Of a DNA stretch of 64,000 nucleotides, positions 10,846-23,112 are shown one piece after another. Under the pieces are notes generated by a model. It saw only the letters and a program-made list of their open reading frames with translations. It made no database searches and was not told where the DNA came from. Source of the DNA: Ischnura elegans (lineage: Eukaryota; Arthropoda; Insecta; Odonata; Coenagrionidae); assembly GCF_921293095.1 (NCBI RefSeq), contig NC_060249.1, positions 85,695,907 to 85,759,906 on the forward strand. Reading direction: 5' to 3'. Both the position numbers and the translations under genes were made by a program. Each line of letters starts with the position of its first letter. Position 1 is the first letter of the stretch.

Positions 10846-13800
10846 CTAGGTCATGTCCAGCATGTCTGGCACGTAGGGCAGGCATAATGGCCAGCCTGGA
10901 GTAACTCTGAGAAACAAGTCCGGTGAACAAGGTGGCCACATTTCGGTATGCAGCAGGGAATGCGAGATGTATGGATATTCTCTAAGCAGACGGGGCAATT
11001 CGAATGGGATACATTCTCCACACACTAAACATTGACAGGAAAAGAGACAACACAATCATGAAATTTCAAATTGCAAGGAGAGCAGCATTCCCACAGATCG
11101 GAAATGAAATATGCCATTAAAATTGAATTAAATCAGTTGGGGGGCATATAAGTCGGGAATACATATGGTACATTTAGTATTATACACAAACAATATATGA
11201 TTACATAACAAAATCATAAAAAATTATTATATTTTGAAATCAAATCGATACTTCCACTGCACAAATGCTCAATAATCACCCACCGAATCAAATCCGCTCA
11301 TCTAGGAAGCCAACAATACGACCCTGCTCACTTGACAGTAGCTGATGCACAAACCTCCAAAGCTTGGAGAATTGAATGTGAGCGTTTATGTTCTGGCTAC
11401 TGCCAGCTGAGTGTATTCGTATTGTTAGGCTCCTAGATGAGCAGATTCGGTTGGCGATTGTTGAGCGTTTGTGCAGTGGAGGTATTGAAATTGAGCATGC
11501 ACCCAATTTATGTTAATTTATTTCCATAAATGTAATTTGTGGAAATCTCCCGAGAACTAGCAAAATTAAGAAGATTAGTCCTCTCTGATATTTAATTAGA
11601 TTAATCAGAAGCAGGCATCCATCTGCACAAAAAATTTCCTCCAAAAGGTTAGAAAGAGGATTTCACACTGTCATCACCAAGGTCAGAAAATATCATCCAT
11701 GCATTTAAACTGAACATTGAGATGGTGAATAATGAGAACCGTGTGACAGGAAATGGGAGGTAAGTGAAACTTAAAATGTTTCTTTTTTGAGGAAGTTATT
11801 GAAACATTCCTTCTCAAAACCAAAATAAAAAACTGCAACCTCAAAATACATAAGTCATGCAGCCACTAACAAAATCTGAGGCTTGTAAGTTTTAGCTGGG
11901 AAAACATCAAATTAACCTTCAAAAACACAAATGGAGAGTTTGACAGAGTTGTAACATAGCTAATAAGACATTATTAAATATGAAAGCTAAACATTGCCCT
12001 TCAATTAATTAAGACATTGAATCCATAATTGCCATGCATTTACCAAGCAGTTTAACTTTAAAACAATACTATTGAAACATGGAGCATGCAGAGATAAAAT
12101 TTGTAATATCATTGAGCATCATTGTCATGCCCTGCAGTACTAATAAGCGAACAAAAACAAATTATATTATAAATTCTGAAGGAAAAACCTTTTGTAATCA
12201 GAATAATTAACTTAAATTTATACTAAAAGTAGTACCATGGAGTGGTTCTCTATGGTACTACATATCCAAAGATGGTTGTTGGTTATTTATCAGGTTAGAG
12301 CCAATTTATTTCTTTTTTTACATTCCAACATTCCATACCCTCAATGCACACCAGGAATATTGAATCATCCAAGAGGCTGTCATGAATTATTACTAAACAA
12401 TTAATAAAGATAATTTTATCAGAGTTAAAATTGAAATAATAACTGCACATTGAAAGCAATAATCGTAATTTGAAGACTGCATCAATTCAATATTGGCTTT
12501 GATTCATTTGATTTTTACAAAATTTGGCCCATATAAGTTTCTCTTTATTTGCCTCGATAAATTTAATATAAAGATGATACAATTTTTCATCGATTCACAT
12601 AAATTGGCAAGCAAGATGTCAGTATATCTTTGGTTGTAAAAAAGTGATTTGGAAAATTTCTCATTTTCTCAGATGCATACATAAGCATAAGAATTGAAAA
12701 AAAAACACCAAAAACACAACTCATAAAAGGAAACTAATGACGAAAAAATGATGACCACAACCACAAAGTGCTGCGGATTAGGAGTGGTAATATCACAATG
12801 ACTGGATCAAACTTAGGCTTAATATTGAGATACAAAAACTTAACATGGAATTTAAATTTAAATGATAACAGGAACAACATGTTTTGAAATAGTAAATACA
12901 GAAAAAGGCTTTATCTCCAACGAAAACTTAGTAAACTATCTCTAGTACACAGCATGGTCGCTTTTAACAATGTAATATGAAATATTTGCGCAATGAAATA
13001 AGCAATTAGATACTCACTCTATGATCGTTGATAAGTTTATTAGGCAGACAGGTATTGCACCTTTCACAGTGAAAAAATTTATCTCTTCCTCCAACTCGGC
13101 ATATTCCACAACCCTCACAATGGAACTGATCCCTATCTTCGTCGTCAAAAAGTTTACACTCGAGGCACGAATACTGGAAGAAATAGGTTTGTCAACATTT
13201 AACTCATCATGATGACTAATCATATTAAAAGCTGTATATCACCATTTCATAATACCAGAGACTAAAGTAATAATATTCGATTTCAATCTTATCAATTGTA
13301 GGCTCTATTGTTACCTTCCCAAATCTTAATAAACAGTGTTCACACTCTGTCTGGACTTTCTGCCGTGTTTGGCAACTAGAACAAATTAATTCTCTCACTT
13401 CCTGCCTTTTCACTGGATGCGTTTCATTTTCATCATGACAAAATCTACATGTGTAAATTTTATCACAGCATGGAGTCTGAAAGAAAACCAGATTTCAAAA
13501 CCACATCTCAGATAGAATGGCATGTCACGTCACAACCATGAAAAACACATTAAGCGATTGCCTAACATCAGAAAAGATGTGTAAGCAACTACCTCAACTA
13601 CATTTTTCAGAAATAGAAAAATGATTTCAATGAAAAACACCAAACTGAATGCGGCAACACGAATATACAATAAATACACAGAAAATTGTTAGTCGATGTC
13701 ACGATTATATATAGCCAAAACTCCTCACTCATCCACGCTAGTAATCTATGAGGCAATTCAATACAAGAAATAAGATGCCGTAGATATTCATTATCTTACC

Positions 13801-13853
13801 ACAAATTTGCATTTTCTTCGGTAGTGCTCGCACCCTAAGTCCAATTCCGACAT
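10846..13853 (-). CDS. RCHY1: RCHY1/Pirh2-like CHY and RING zinc-finger E3 ubiquitin ligase (exons 1-4)
   Basis: Four minus-strand exons with GT-AG introns in phase 0: exon 1 13853-13800 (ATG; 18 codons, LGCEHYRRKC), exon 2 13476-13315 (54 codons, CHY zinc-finger Cys/His clusters), exon 3 13173-13018 (52 codons, CTCHY-type finger with CEGCGICRVGG and FHCERC), exon 4 11024-10846 (RING). All eight RING ligands are visible: CPVC, IPKCGHLVHRTC, ACPTC. This family transfers ubiquitin to targets such as p53 in vertebrates; the substrate here is unknown. Exons 1-3 look intact. Exon 4 goes off frame after CPTCQ: four bases seem to be missing before the conserved MLDMT segment, giving TGA, and the conserved segment itself ends in TAG at the donor (AG|GTAAAT). 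The C-terminal Cys-rich exon was not found. It could be a recent pseudogene, a defective allele or an assembly problem. A short upstream ATG frame lies in the leader (13972 to about 13866). Confidence 0.85.
11247..11486. mobile_element. Foldback MITE in RCHY1 intron 3
   Basis: A 240-bp imperfect palindrome. The left arm (ATACTTCCACTGCACAAATG...) and right arm (...TTTGTGCAGTGGAGGTATTG) pair over about 90 bp with scattered mismatches, including the shared block GCTCATCTAGGA. No coding capacity. The target duplication is not obvious. It lies in the intron between exons 4 and 3. Confidence 0.65.
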
Positions 13854-14556
13854 CTTCGGCTCACTCAGCTGCAATCCTCCATGACACGCAACTGAACTTT
13901 CACTTGTTCGTCCTTCTCCGGAAACGGTTCTTTCTTTGAATCAGAATCTGCATTGATTGCATTCTGAGACATCCCCGCTTATTTCAAATTCAAGCAATAA
14001 AGTTACATTTATTTGTATTACCTTGAAAGATAAGCCAACCAAGATGCAACGTAGTTCTCTATCTTTACGAAAATAGTGACAAAAATTATTTTTTTTAACT
14101 AAGAAATTTTTTTTTCATTTATGACGTAATATTCTTTCCCGTCTGACTGAGAAAATAAGAAAACATATATTATCTACATACAGTGTTTCAATAATTAAGG
14201 AACCCAATGTTTACATGTACGATATAATTAAATATTTGGAATCATTAAAACAATAAATATAGAGTTATTTAAGTTAGTCTTGCATTGAGTGCAGCGAGTA
14301 TTAATATCGAATTGCCGGCAATCGCCAAATCAAGCAAGTATTTTGCTTATAAAGTACTTAGAAATAGCACTGTGTATTTCAATTTAAAACTAAAAAATAA
14401 AAATATTGAAATAGACCCAGAAAAAGTATTTTTCTCTATATTGCCATCTCTTAATATATAGGCCAAATATGCAATGACTATGTGAATGAATGTGTACATA
14501 TGATAAAATTTAGTAATTCAAATTTATTTCGTTGGAGCTGAAGTCATAAACGCAGT

Positions 14557-14894
14557 CAGCGGCGGATCTATGGGGGTGGCGCTCCCCCATTGGATCGAAA
14601 CACACACTAGATAAATTCGAAATTTTTGGGGGTTGCCTCCTTGTGCAAAAGTATTTATAGTTATAATTTCCAATATATTTACCTACTTAAAAAAATAGAA
14701 ATAAAAATTAACTCTAAACTTTGAACCTATTTTAGACGCTTTTTGTATGTCACAATCCAGTAGCAGATCCAGGGAGGGGCGGGCGAGGGCCCCCTTGGGT
14801 ATCCAATGTACACTAGATACAATGGAATTTTTTGTGGACCCCACTATTACTAGGAGGTTGACCCTGACTTGTCCATATCATGGATCTGCCACTG
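14557..14894. mobile_element. hAT-type MITE
   Basis: A 338-bp element starting CAGCGGCGGATCTATGG and ending CCATATCATGGATCTGCCACTG. It is flanked by AACGCAGT (14549-14556) and AACGCAGC (14895-14902), an 8-bp duplication with one mismatch. An internal copy of the end (CAGTAGCAGATCCAGGG, 14758) suggests nesting or end duplication. The 73-codon frame inside it is not a gene. Confidence 0.78.
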
Positions 14895-15684
14895 AACGCA
14901 GCGATAATAATTTGACCACATACTTATTCGAATACAGTAATTTAAGAGTTATGAATAAATCCTCATAATTGCAAATTTGCAACGTAATCTCCGTCCGCTA
15001 GTTTGATAGCCTTATAAAAAGAGAATAATATAATGCTGATAGCAATGGAATACAACAACAAACATAATATAATAGCATTATATAAATGCTATATGAAATA
15101 AATATAATATTATTGACTTTATTTAAACTGCAGTGTTTCATACTGTGACGATAGAATTATTTTCCAATAGTAAATTACCAATCGCTGCTGTAAATATTAG
15201 ATTTTTAAGCTTTTTAACGAGGCTAACTTAGCCTCCATGATTTGGGAAATCTCAGGTAGAGGCAATTAGGGCGTCAAAACGGGGTGCTATCATTGAAATT
15301 TTCAAAATCGAGGCCAAAATTCAAGGTCTCGTTGACTGCAATGTTCCAGGAAAATGTGTTTTCGAGGTAGAGGTGTCCTCATTTCATAATTTTAAGCCAT
15401 TTTCATTATCTGTGCAACTGAAAATATATAGTAAAGATAAAGGAAGAATAGAAGAAAATATATGCTGCTGAAAATAAATAGCATGGATTTTGCTGACTGA
15501 ATCGTAGTCCTTTTTAAAAAAAATGTACGTGTTTGATTCGGCGATTGCTGGCAATTCTTCATTTACACTCGTTGCATCCAATGCGAGAATGATAAAAATA
15601 ACTCTTTGTTAACTATTTAAATGATTCCAAATATTCAACTATATCTTACATGTAAACATTAGGTTCCCTAACTATCCAAACAAT

Positions 15685-15955
15685 CAGTGGCGTAGCCTGG
15701 AAATTCGTTCGGGGGAGGGGGGGGGGAGTCCAAAACCAGGGGGAAATTTTTGAAAAACAGGGTACTAAGTACAGGGTTTTAAACTAATTTTAACACTTTT
15801 CAGAATCGAAAAAATTTCATTTGCAAAAGAAATATTTTGTAAATTCATGATTTTTCAATATATTGGTTTCTTTTATGAAGGAGAATAATTTTGATTTTGT
15901 ATTTCGGGGGGAGAAGGGAGGAAGTGGTCCGGACATCACCCTGGCTACGCCACTG
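15685..15955. mobile_element. hAT-type MITE, CAGTGGCGTAGCC family, copy 1
   Basis: 271 bp with ends CAGTGGCGTAGCCTGG and CCTGGCTACGCCACTG. It is the same family as 49366-49628, sharing the internal block TTTTAAACTAATTTTAACACTTTTCA. G-rich runs sit inside each end. The target duplication is degraded here. Confidence 0.85.
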
Positions 15956-16393
15956 TAAAAATGTATGTTGGTAATATGTATTCTTATTTTCTCGGTCGGA
16001 TGGGAAAGAATATTTCATCATAAATTAAAATGGTACCAGTGGTAAAATCTCACAAACCTCTCACGTAAATGACTCTAACGTAAAAAAAACCTCTCGCTTG
16101 CGGACTGCGATGGTCCATAAAAATGTGTTATCAGGGTAGAAGTGTCCTCCTTTCACAATTTTTTCGAGCAATTTTAATTATTTACGATACCCTTGGTGCC
16201 TCCAGTAAAATCTGACAAAACTTCGGAACTACCTCAAATTTGCTCATAACGAACAGGCAGGTGGATTCTAACATCCTACATTTTCCCTTCTGTTTTTAAA
16301 AATTCGGTGAGAGATCTTCCTCCAGTTGTTGCCGAACAAATGATGACAACAGATGGCTGGCTAAACTTTTATTACTAACTAAAATTTTATCCT

Positions 16394-16742
16394 CATTTGA
16401 AAAAGGCCAGATTGGCGCCCATGCGATGCCACTCCACGTGACGTCACAGGGACCAAGTTTCTATACGAGTAGATAGGAGTTTTACATCGTCTGAGATTAC
16501 CAATGAATGCATGAGGCACAGAACTCAGGGAAACATGTTATAATAATCACTTATTAAAACTGGCTAAGGTCGGAAAGTTTTCTTCGTTTGATAAGGTATT
16601 AATAATCCTTATTTAAGCCAAGCGGTACCAGCTAGCAGGGTACTCGGCTACCTGCCAGCTTTCTGCGTCGTATCAGCGCTCAAAGCCTCGCCCCAAGGCC
16701 ACTTCACTTGCGGCAGCGGGAACCAGAACGACGTCACGCGGA
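16394..16742. repeat. Dispersed repeat, copy 2 of 2 (CRE-containing)
   Basis: The direct counterpart of 335-656, slightly longer because of a short insertion near 16635 (GGGTACTCGGCTACCTGCCAG). It keeps both GACGTCAC motifs, the first inside CACGTGACGTCAC. Confidence 0.7.
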
Positions 16743-17373
16743 GATTTCCCATTATTCCTACTCACCCGTCGCGTTTTCGCGCGCTTGAAAAGTTTCACTT
16801 TTCATTTAATCGCGAAAAATAGATATCGTCATTTAAAAATCTAAAAGTGTGAAATACGTTCTCCAGGAATAATAATCTTTCGATTTAGGCATTGAAAAAA
16901 TAATAGGAAACCACCCTATTGTTTCTTTGTTTTCCTTATATCTTAGCATCAGCTACAGCATAGCGAAGCCTCTTCTCGAATCAACTAACCTAGTCCCCTA
17001 AATTGGAATTATCAATGGCTCTTATTGCATCCTGTTGGGGATGATAATAATAATACTTCCACGAGATAAAACCGGTTCCTCAAGAATGGATTTTAAATAA
17101 TACTCTTGTAAAACCAATTTTGTCACTACGATTTCCCTTACACGACACTCACTTAATCGAAATACTGTGGGAATAATGCAGGAAATACTGGGGAAGATTA
17201 AGGTGCTTGTTTTTTTTGGGAGGATGATTCATCACTACCCTTTGCGTCTTGGAGGTATGAAATACCTCTCGGCGATTAAACTGGTATGCGTAGAAAATTG
17301 GATTTTAGATAGGGTGGTCATTGAATTAGACCAGGACATTTTAGTAGCGGGGGGTGCGTAGGGGGTCCCCAGT

Positions 17374-17569
17374 AAAGTCCGAAAACCAGTGAAGGCCTTA
17401 GTCCATGGAAATGGGTATGTAAAATCAAAAAAAAAATTATTTTAGTAATTATATTTTTTCCTTTTTTGGCAAAAGTCCGAAAACCAGTGAAGGCCTTAGT
17501 CCATGGAAATGGGTAAGTAAAATCAAAAATAAAATTATTTTTGTAATTATATTTTTTCCTTCTTTGGCA
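17374..17569. repeat. 98-bp tandem duplication
   Basis: AAAGTCCGAAAACCAGTGAAGG begins at 17374 and at 17472. The two 98-bp units differ at only a few positions, so the duplication is recent. Confidence 0.85.
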
Positions 17570-18207
17570 ATCTTATTGCCTCATAGCGTTACGCTTTCTG
17601 TTTTAAACTATTATAATAAAAACATAATTCCCATGATTTTTAGCGAATCCGGGACATTGCAGAGAATTTTCGGATACCTAATTGATGCCCTCAAAAGCGA
17701 TCTAAACCGGGGCTTTATGGTCGTTTTGTTTTTTAGACATTCTGCTTTTATTTTTAAGCACTGCCAAAGCTAGATAACAAGGAAACAAGACTTGAACAAA
17801 CTGTTACTTTTTGAGCGGCGGGTGCAAAGAAAAATACGTGCTTCAGTCTAGGACGAATTCAAAGGACAATGAAGAAAACGGACACAATCAGGAACTATAT
17901 AACCTTTATGGGGACAATACGATTGTGGGATTATTGATCAAATTATTAGAATTAAAGGGAATTGGATTGAATAGGGCATTTGGAACAGATGAATGACGAA
18001 AGCTATACTAAATTAGCCAATCATATTGTCCTAGATGGGTGATGACCAAGAGGAAAGCAGAAGAAAAGATTAATGCATAGCATAATAGACGATCTTGCAG
18101 CGAATGGAAGTCCTGGATGTTTGAAGGGAAGCGGCTAAAAGAACAGAAGAGTGGAGAGCCTTGATTTTTACATCGCGCGGTCCACTGGGCCTGAACGCGT
18201 TATGTAA

Positions 18208-18652
18208 AGCCTGAATCACACGATCATTTTTTTTCGTCGCGAAAGTGATCACTATCGCGATTACTGCGCAAAATGATCGTCGGCGGCAATTGTTTTTCGC
18301 GATCGCGATCGCGATGAGGGTTCCCATCGCTATTTTTCATCACTCGTCCGGTCGCTTTTTCCGTCGCTAAAACCCCATATCAGCCAATCGGAACGCATTC
18401 CCCTATGGAGCGATTGCAGCGCAACGTTTGATAATTGTGGGAAAGACATAAATAAACAAACACGCTATAATTTCGTGATGTGGGTCCTATGACAACGAGC
18501 TGTGATATTGGAAGTGATGCGAAAAGCGACGGCGGGAGTGACCGTGTGATTCAGAAAAATGATCACAAGAGCGATTGCTTTTCGCGACGGGAAAAGTGAT
18601 CTCGATAGTGAATACTTTCGCGACGAAAAAAAATGATCGTGTGATTCAGGCT
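18208..18652. mobile_element. Harbinger-like MITE
   Basis: A 445-bp element with near-perfect terminal inverted repeats of about 40 bp (AGCCTGAATCACACGATCAT..., then a T-run and CGTCGCGAAAG). It is flanked by TAA on both sides (18205-18207, 18653-18655), consistent with the 3-bp TWA duplication of PIF/Harbinger. Sub-terminal TGATC and TCGCGA motifs recur, and an inner inverted copy of TGAATCACACGGTCAC lies near 18540. The open frame inside is an artefact of the repeats. Confidence 0.7.
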
Positions 18653-18704
18653 TAAGTTAATTTTTAAAATTGTGCGATAACCTGGTGAAATGAAAACTTC
18701 CATT

Positions 18705-18757
18705 GGAGAGCCACCTAAAACACTCCGATATTTTCGTGATATTTAAGGTGGCTCTCC
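18705..18757. repeat. Short hairpin
   Basis: GGAGAGCCACCT and AGGTGGCTCTCC pair across a short AT-rich loop. Possibly a relic of a foldback element; function unknown. Confidence 0.5.
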
Positions 18758-19725
18758 AGTATTACGATATGAGGGAGTAGCAGCCATTCTCCTATAATAT
18801 GCCACCGACGACGTATGTGACATAGAAAATATTCGCGATCAACGATAAACTAGTCGAAAGCATTTTCAAACACTGGTGCAAGTTCAATTATCACTATCAG
18901 ATGCCCATTCTCAATGATAGAGGCTTTCGTTAATGTCAAATTCGTATGAAAAAAATTGAGTCTTCGAGCCGAATCTTAATTATTTTTAAATTTACTCTAC
19001 GCAATTCATATTTTTAATTTTACTCTTCGCAACTCAGATCATTTATTCAATTGGGAAGACAATTCGTACCGATGAGATGATTTAAATTCCAAAATACGCC
19101 TCTCTAAATGGGCCGATGACCTCATTGGCTACGCGCGGAGCCGACTAGCCCTCGGATTCAGCTTTCCACACGAATATCGAGGTCCAAACTATGAATAAGC
19201 GCGTATTTATTTTCATTTCCTCCTTTCCACTTCGCAAAGAGAGACAAACACGTAAGTGATTCAGTGACAGCAAGCGATCCCGATTTTTCCCAGTATTGCA
19301 AGCACAAACAAATACGTGAATCGTTTCCGTAATCTAATCTCTCTCTCTCCTCTCCCAGGTCAAACCGAAGAATACAACCGAATTCAACTTTGAGTCATTC
19401 GAATCCAAAAAAAACCTTCTAGTCTTGAGCAAACGTTAAAAAATGAGACCATTGCCGATATAGCCGTTCACTCAGTCCCTCCTCGTTTCCAGGGCCGGCC
19501 TTAGGGCGCGCCCTGTGGGCGCGCGCGCCGCCCGCCGTGCTTTATCAGTCGAAACGCCAGGATTATTCCACACCCCTCGGACCGCTATGCTAGTAGGTAA
19601 CGTGATAGGCAGAGATTGCTCGAGCAATTTAGAATGGGTATCTTTCAGGGTACCACAGAGAACATCGTCTCAGAACCTCACTTTGCGCCATTACTGGGAC
19701 AGAAACAAAAAGGAAAATAGTTTTC

Positions 19726-19910
19726 GACCTCGGTGGCGGTGGGGTAAATTCCTAGCCTGCCAATCTGAAGGTCGCGGATTCGAGACCCTCAGGTTTCCCT
19801 TATTCAAGGCATGGTTATTAGTAATCATCATTAAGCCGTTGTTAAGGCTTTTAGTGCCCTTTGTTCGGAGCGGTGCAGATAAAAGAATAAAAAATAAGAA
19901 AGATAATTCA
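19726..19910 (+). mobile_element. tRNA-derived SINE, diverged copy
   Basis: The head CCTCGGTGGCGGTGGGGTAA matches the SINE at 59192, with a B-box-like GGATTCGAGACCC and the same CAAGGCATGGTT block, then a different tail ending in an A-rich stretch (AGATAAAAGAATAAAAAATAAG). RNA polymerase III boxes are degraded. Confidence 0.6.
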
Positions 19911-19929
19911 GCGGACGGATAAGTATGGA

Positions 19930-20643
19930 CAGTGGCGGCGCGTGCGTATACGCATGTTAGCAAGTGCACACCCAAAGATGAATAAATTATAAAAGAAAAC
20001 TATTCCTTTGCAACGCGAAGGATAAAAATACTGTCTGCATATGCAAGAAACATGAGCCTCCGAACGCTACAGCTGTCTCCTTTTCGAATTCACCGCTCTA
20101 CAAGTGTGCGATCTCGTGGCATCATGCCGGGCGCATTTTCGGTCTGTGCGATCGCTTGAGGGAGCTCTGGCGGGACGAGGTAAGCGGGGGGGTATGTGCT
20201 GTTCAAACGGGCGATGGGAGCAGACTCAAAACCCTCAAAACCATGCGAATGCGCACGCGCATGTTTTTGGTGACTGACTAGCAGGTAGTGTAGTGGTGTA
20301 GCCGCCACCTACACAACCTGCGCCCAGGATCCTAGTCCGTCTACAGAGCCATCTGTATGGCCGTTTTCTACACTACTTCCTCATAGGGTGTAAGGAAAAG
20401 AGAATGAATTTCAACTTCCGTCACTTGTAAAGGTAGGTTGAGAATAATTGTTTTCACACATGCTAATATTATTTCTGTTCATGCAATTTTAAGGGTAGAG
20501 TGTACCAGTGATATGTTTTGCTTGCTATGTATTCTATTACGACGAAATATGATGCTCATGGATTAGGATTAATATAATATAATTAAATCATCCTATATCT
20601 GCTCTAATGCACACCCTAGATAAATTACCACCAGCCGCCACTG
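19930..20643. mobile_element. Non-autonomous hAT-type element, 0.7 kb
   Basis: 714 bp bounded by CAGTGGCGGCGCGTGC and (reverse) CAGTGGCGGCTGGTGG, flanked by AGTATGGA (19922-19929) and AGCATGGA (20644-20651), an 8-bp duplication with one mismatch. No transposase frame. Its ends resemble those of the large nested element at 50014. Confidence 0.78.
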
Positions 20644-20651
20644 AGCATGGA

Positions 20652-23100
20652 AATCTGTTTTTCCGCGGACAGTGAAGGACTTTAAAAGTGCTAGTAAGAC
20701 TTATATGAGAGTTATATACCACCAAAAACGTGCGTTTCCTTTTCTTCTTATTTTTGTCAACCTCTGGTTTCCAATCATTCTCCACATGCTATTGAATCGG
20801 CTTTCACGGTTGTGTGTATATATATATAACGGAGATAGGTACGTATTTCGTTTTCCTCTCGAACCATAAAGAAATTCAAAAAATGCTTGGACGGACTCAG
20901 TGCGCGCATATCGCATTTCACTGAGATGGAGTGACTCGCCGTATTAATTGGCAGCATTTTCTTTTGAATCCCTACTATTTATCCCCTGAGCGTGTTTTTT
21001 TACGCGTGTTGATAAAATAAGTGAAAATTTGGGATTTTTCAACGTTAGTATTATCCTTTAAGATCCAATTTTACCCACTCTGAGAGCGCGTAAGGTGCAG
21101 AAAAGGGCGAGAAAGTGGTCTCAGTCGCCCAAGAGTCTTCACAGCAACTTGGTTCTTTAATGCAGTATGTTGCGCTATTTTTAGCAAGGTGTTAGGTCTC
21201 TTTTGAATGGGTAATGGCAGGGTAAAATATTTTTCAAGCAATAATATTTTTTTGCAGAAAATAATAATTTTCTACGGCTAATAATTATAATTGTAATGTG
21301 TTGCAATGTTATGAGATAAACACATCATTTAATGGTTGATAAAAACACGAATATGCACTCAACTTTTTTTTTGTTTTCATACTGATGAATTTCAAATGAA
21401 CATGTGTGACCTGAAAAGCCGAAGGCTTGTCACCAGCTGTCATCACGAGCCATCAATGAACCCTGTTTTTAGTGAAATTTTTCGAGAAAAATATGAAAAA
21501 AATGTCAAATTGAGAAACAATAGGCCTCTATGATTCTTTTGTGACGTTTCAGTCAGTCATTACCGTATTTAAAAGTCTTCTTTTAAAAATTTCTAAAAAT
21601 GTCTCTTTCCGAGCGTGATTTATGTTTTTTTGTATCACATGCTTCCAATATTTGCAATAATAATATCCCTAAAGCTCCGGCAGAGCTTTGGAAGAGATCT
21701 CTATGTCGCATCCGTAATGAGTACAATTTAAAATTTAAAATTTCCGTAATACCTTTTGCTTTGAAGTATTAAATCAGGAAAAATTGTGCATTGAAATATT
21801 TTGTGAAGTTTTAATTCCCAGTATGCTGATTTTTTCCCCCGGAATAAATATTCTATTTTACGATATTTGCATTGATTCAACAAATACAGTACACGTGCGG
21901 TTAAAATATTCTAGGTCACTCGAAAAGGGATCAGTTGCTTTTTTACTGCATGAATTAGCCGTGATATTTTCCTGCACAGTCCCTAGGGGATGAATGCTAA
22001 TTATTTGAGAGATTAAAACTTTAAAAAAATACCGAATGCTTGTAATTTGTTTATGAACATTATCCTAAAATTTTATAAATTTTACGAGGGATATAAAAGT
22101 TAATCCGAGCCTTTGTACTAGAATTTGATGCAGCATTTGTTTGTTTTACATGTCCTGATGATTATTAAAAAAGCATTTGGAGGAAAATTGAAACATGACC
22201 CCCGAAATAAAAGTGATTGAAATAAAGCGTATGTACCACGCTAGTGCGCTTCATTGCTTCTTTGCGTGGAACATGTTAACGAAATATTTTCGTGAATTAT
22301 AACGAACGAGTTTAGTCTATATTCACTACGCATTTAGTTCAAAGGGCTATCCAATTTTTTTATAAGTAAGGTAAGACTTTAGCTTCACTTGCTTCATAAT
22401 ATGAGATTAATTATCATAGACAAATAAATATAACAATGTTTTATAAAAATATATTTTTATGCAAACTTTTAAAGATGTATCAAAAATAAAATCGAATCAA
22501 TGTAAATAAATATTAAATACTTTGCTTAGGCTAACTCCGTACTCTTCATGCTCAGAGATTTAAAAAAATGTTTATTTCAAAGATGTTTATTACCTGTGGT
22601 TGTATTTCAAATATTTAGGTTATAATAAAACAGCAGTATTATTTCTAAACCGGTGGTTCAATTTTTCAAAGTAATGTAGTATATTAGCGCACCAGTAGCC
22701 ACTATAAATAATTACTGATAAAATTGCCACTTCAATGCATTTCAAAGAGGAAATTAATGAAGCCAATCGTATCAACATGAACTTAAGTTTCCAAAACTAA
22801 AAATTTGTGAATGTTTTTCATGCATGTGCTGTTCTTAGTTATAAGTAGAGATGGATATTGCTTTTTTCGTCATTTTCTTGCTGTAATACACATCTTTCCA
22901 ACTGCAATATCATGAGATACTTAACTTGGTAAAACGTGATGAAAATTTACACGTTTGGGGACGCATGGTATAGATTAATTAATCAAGCGTTAATTGAAAA
23001 TTAGCATGACGACTATCTACATTAAGGATTCATTTGAGCGATATATAACTAATATCATAATTAGTTTACTTGCATACTGCCTGTGCAGTTGCTATAATAT
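20652..23100. other. Intergenic, no gene recognised
   Basis: AT-rich DNA. Short frames on both strands lack recognisable motifs or splice-flanked conservation. A TATATATATA stretch lies near 20820. Confidence 0.45.
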
Positions 23101-23112
23101 TCTCACAGAATA

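Noticed and set aside
18070..18327. 85-codon minus-strand frame rich in Ile, Ala and Lys
   Set aside because: Produced by the TCGCGA/TGATC repeats of the Harbinger-like MITE.
19515..19922. 135-codon plus-strand frame
   Set aside because: It crosses a GC-rich repeat start and a SINE; its residues have no recognisable domain.
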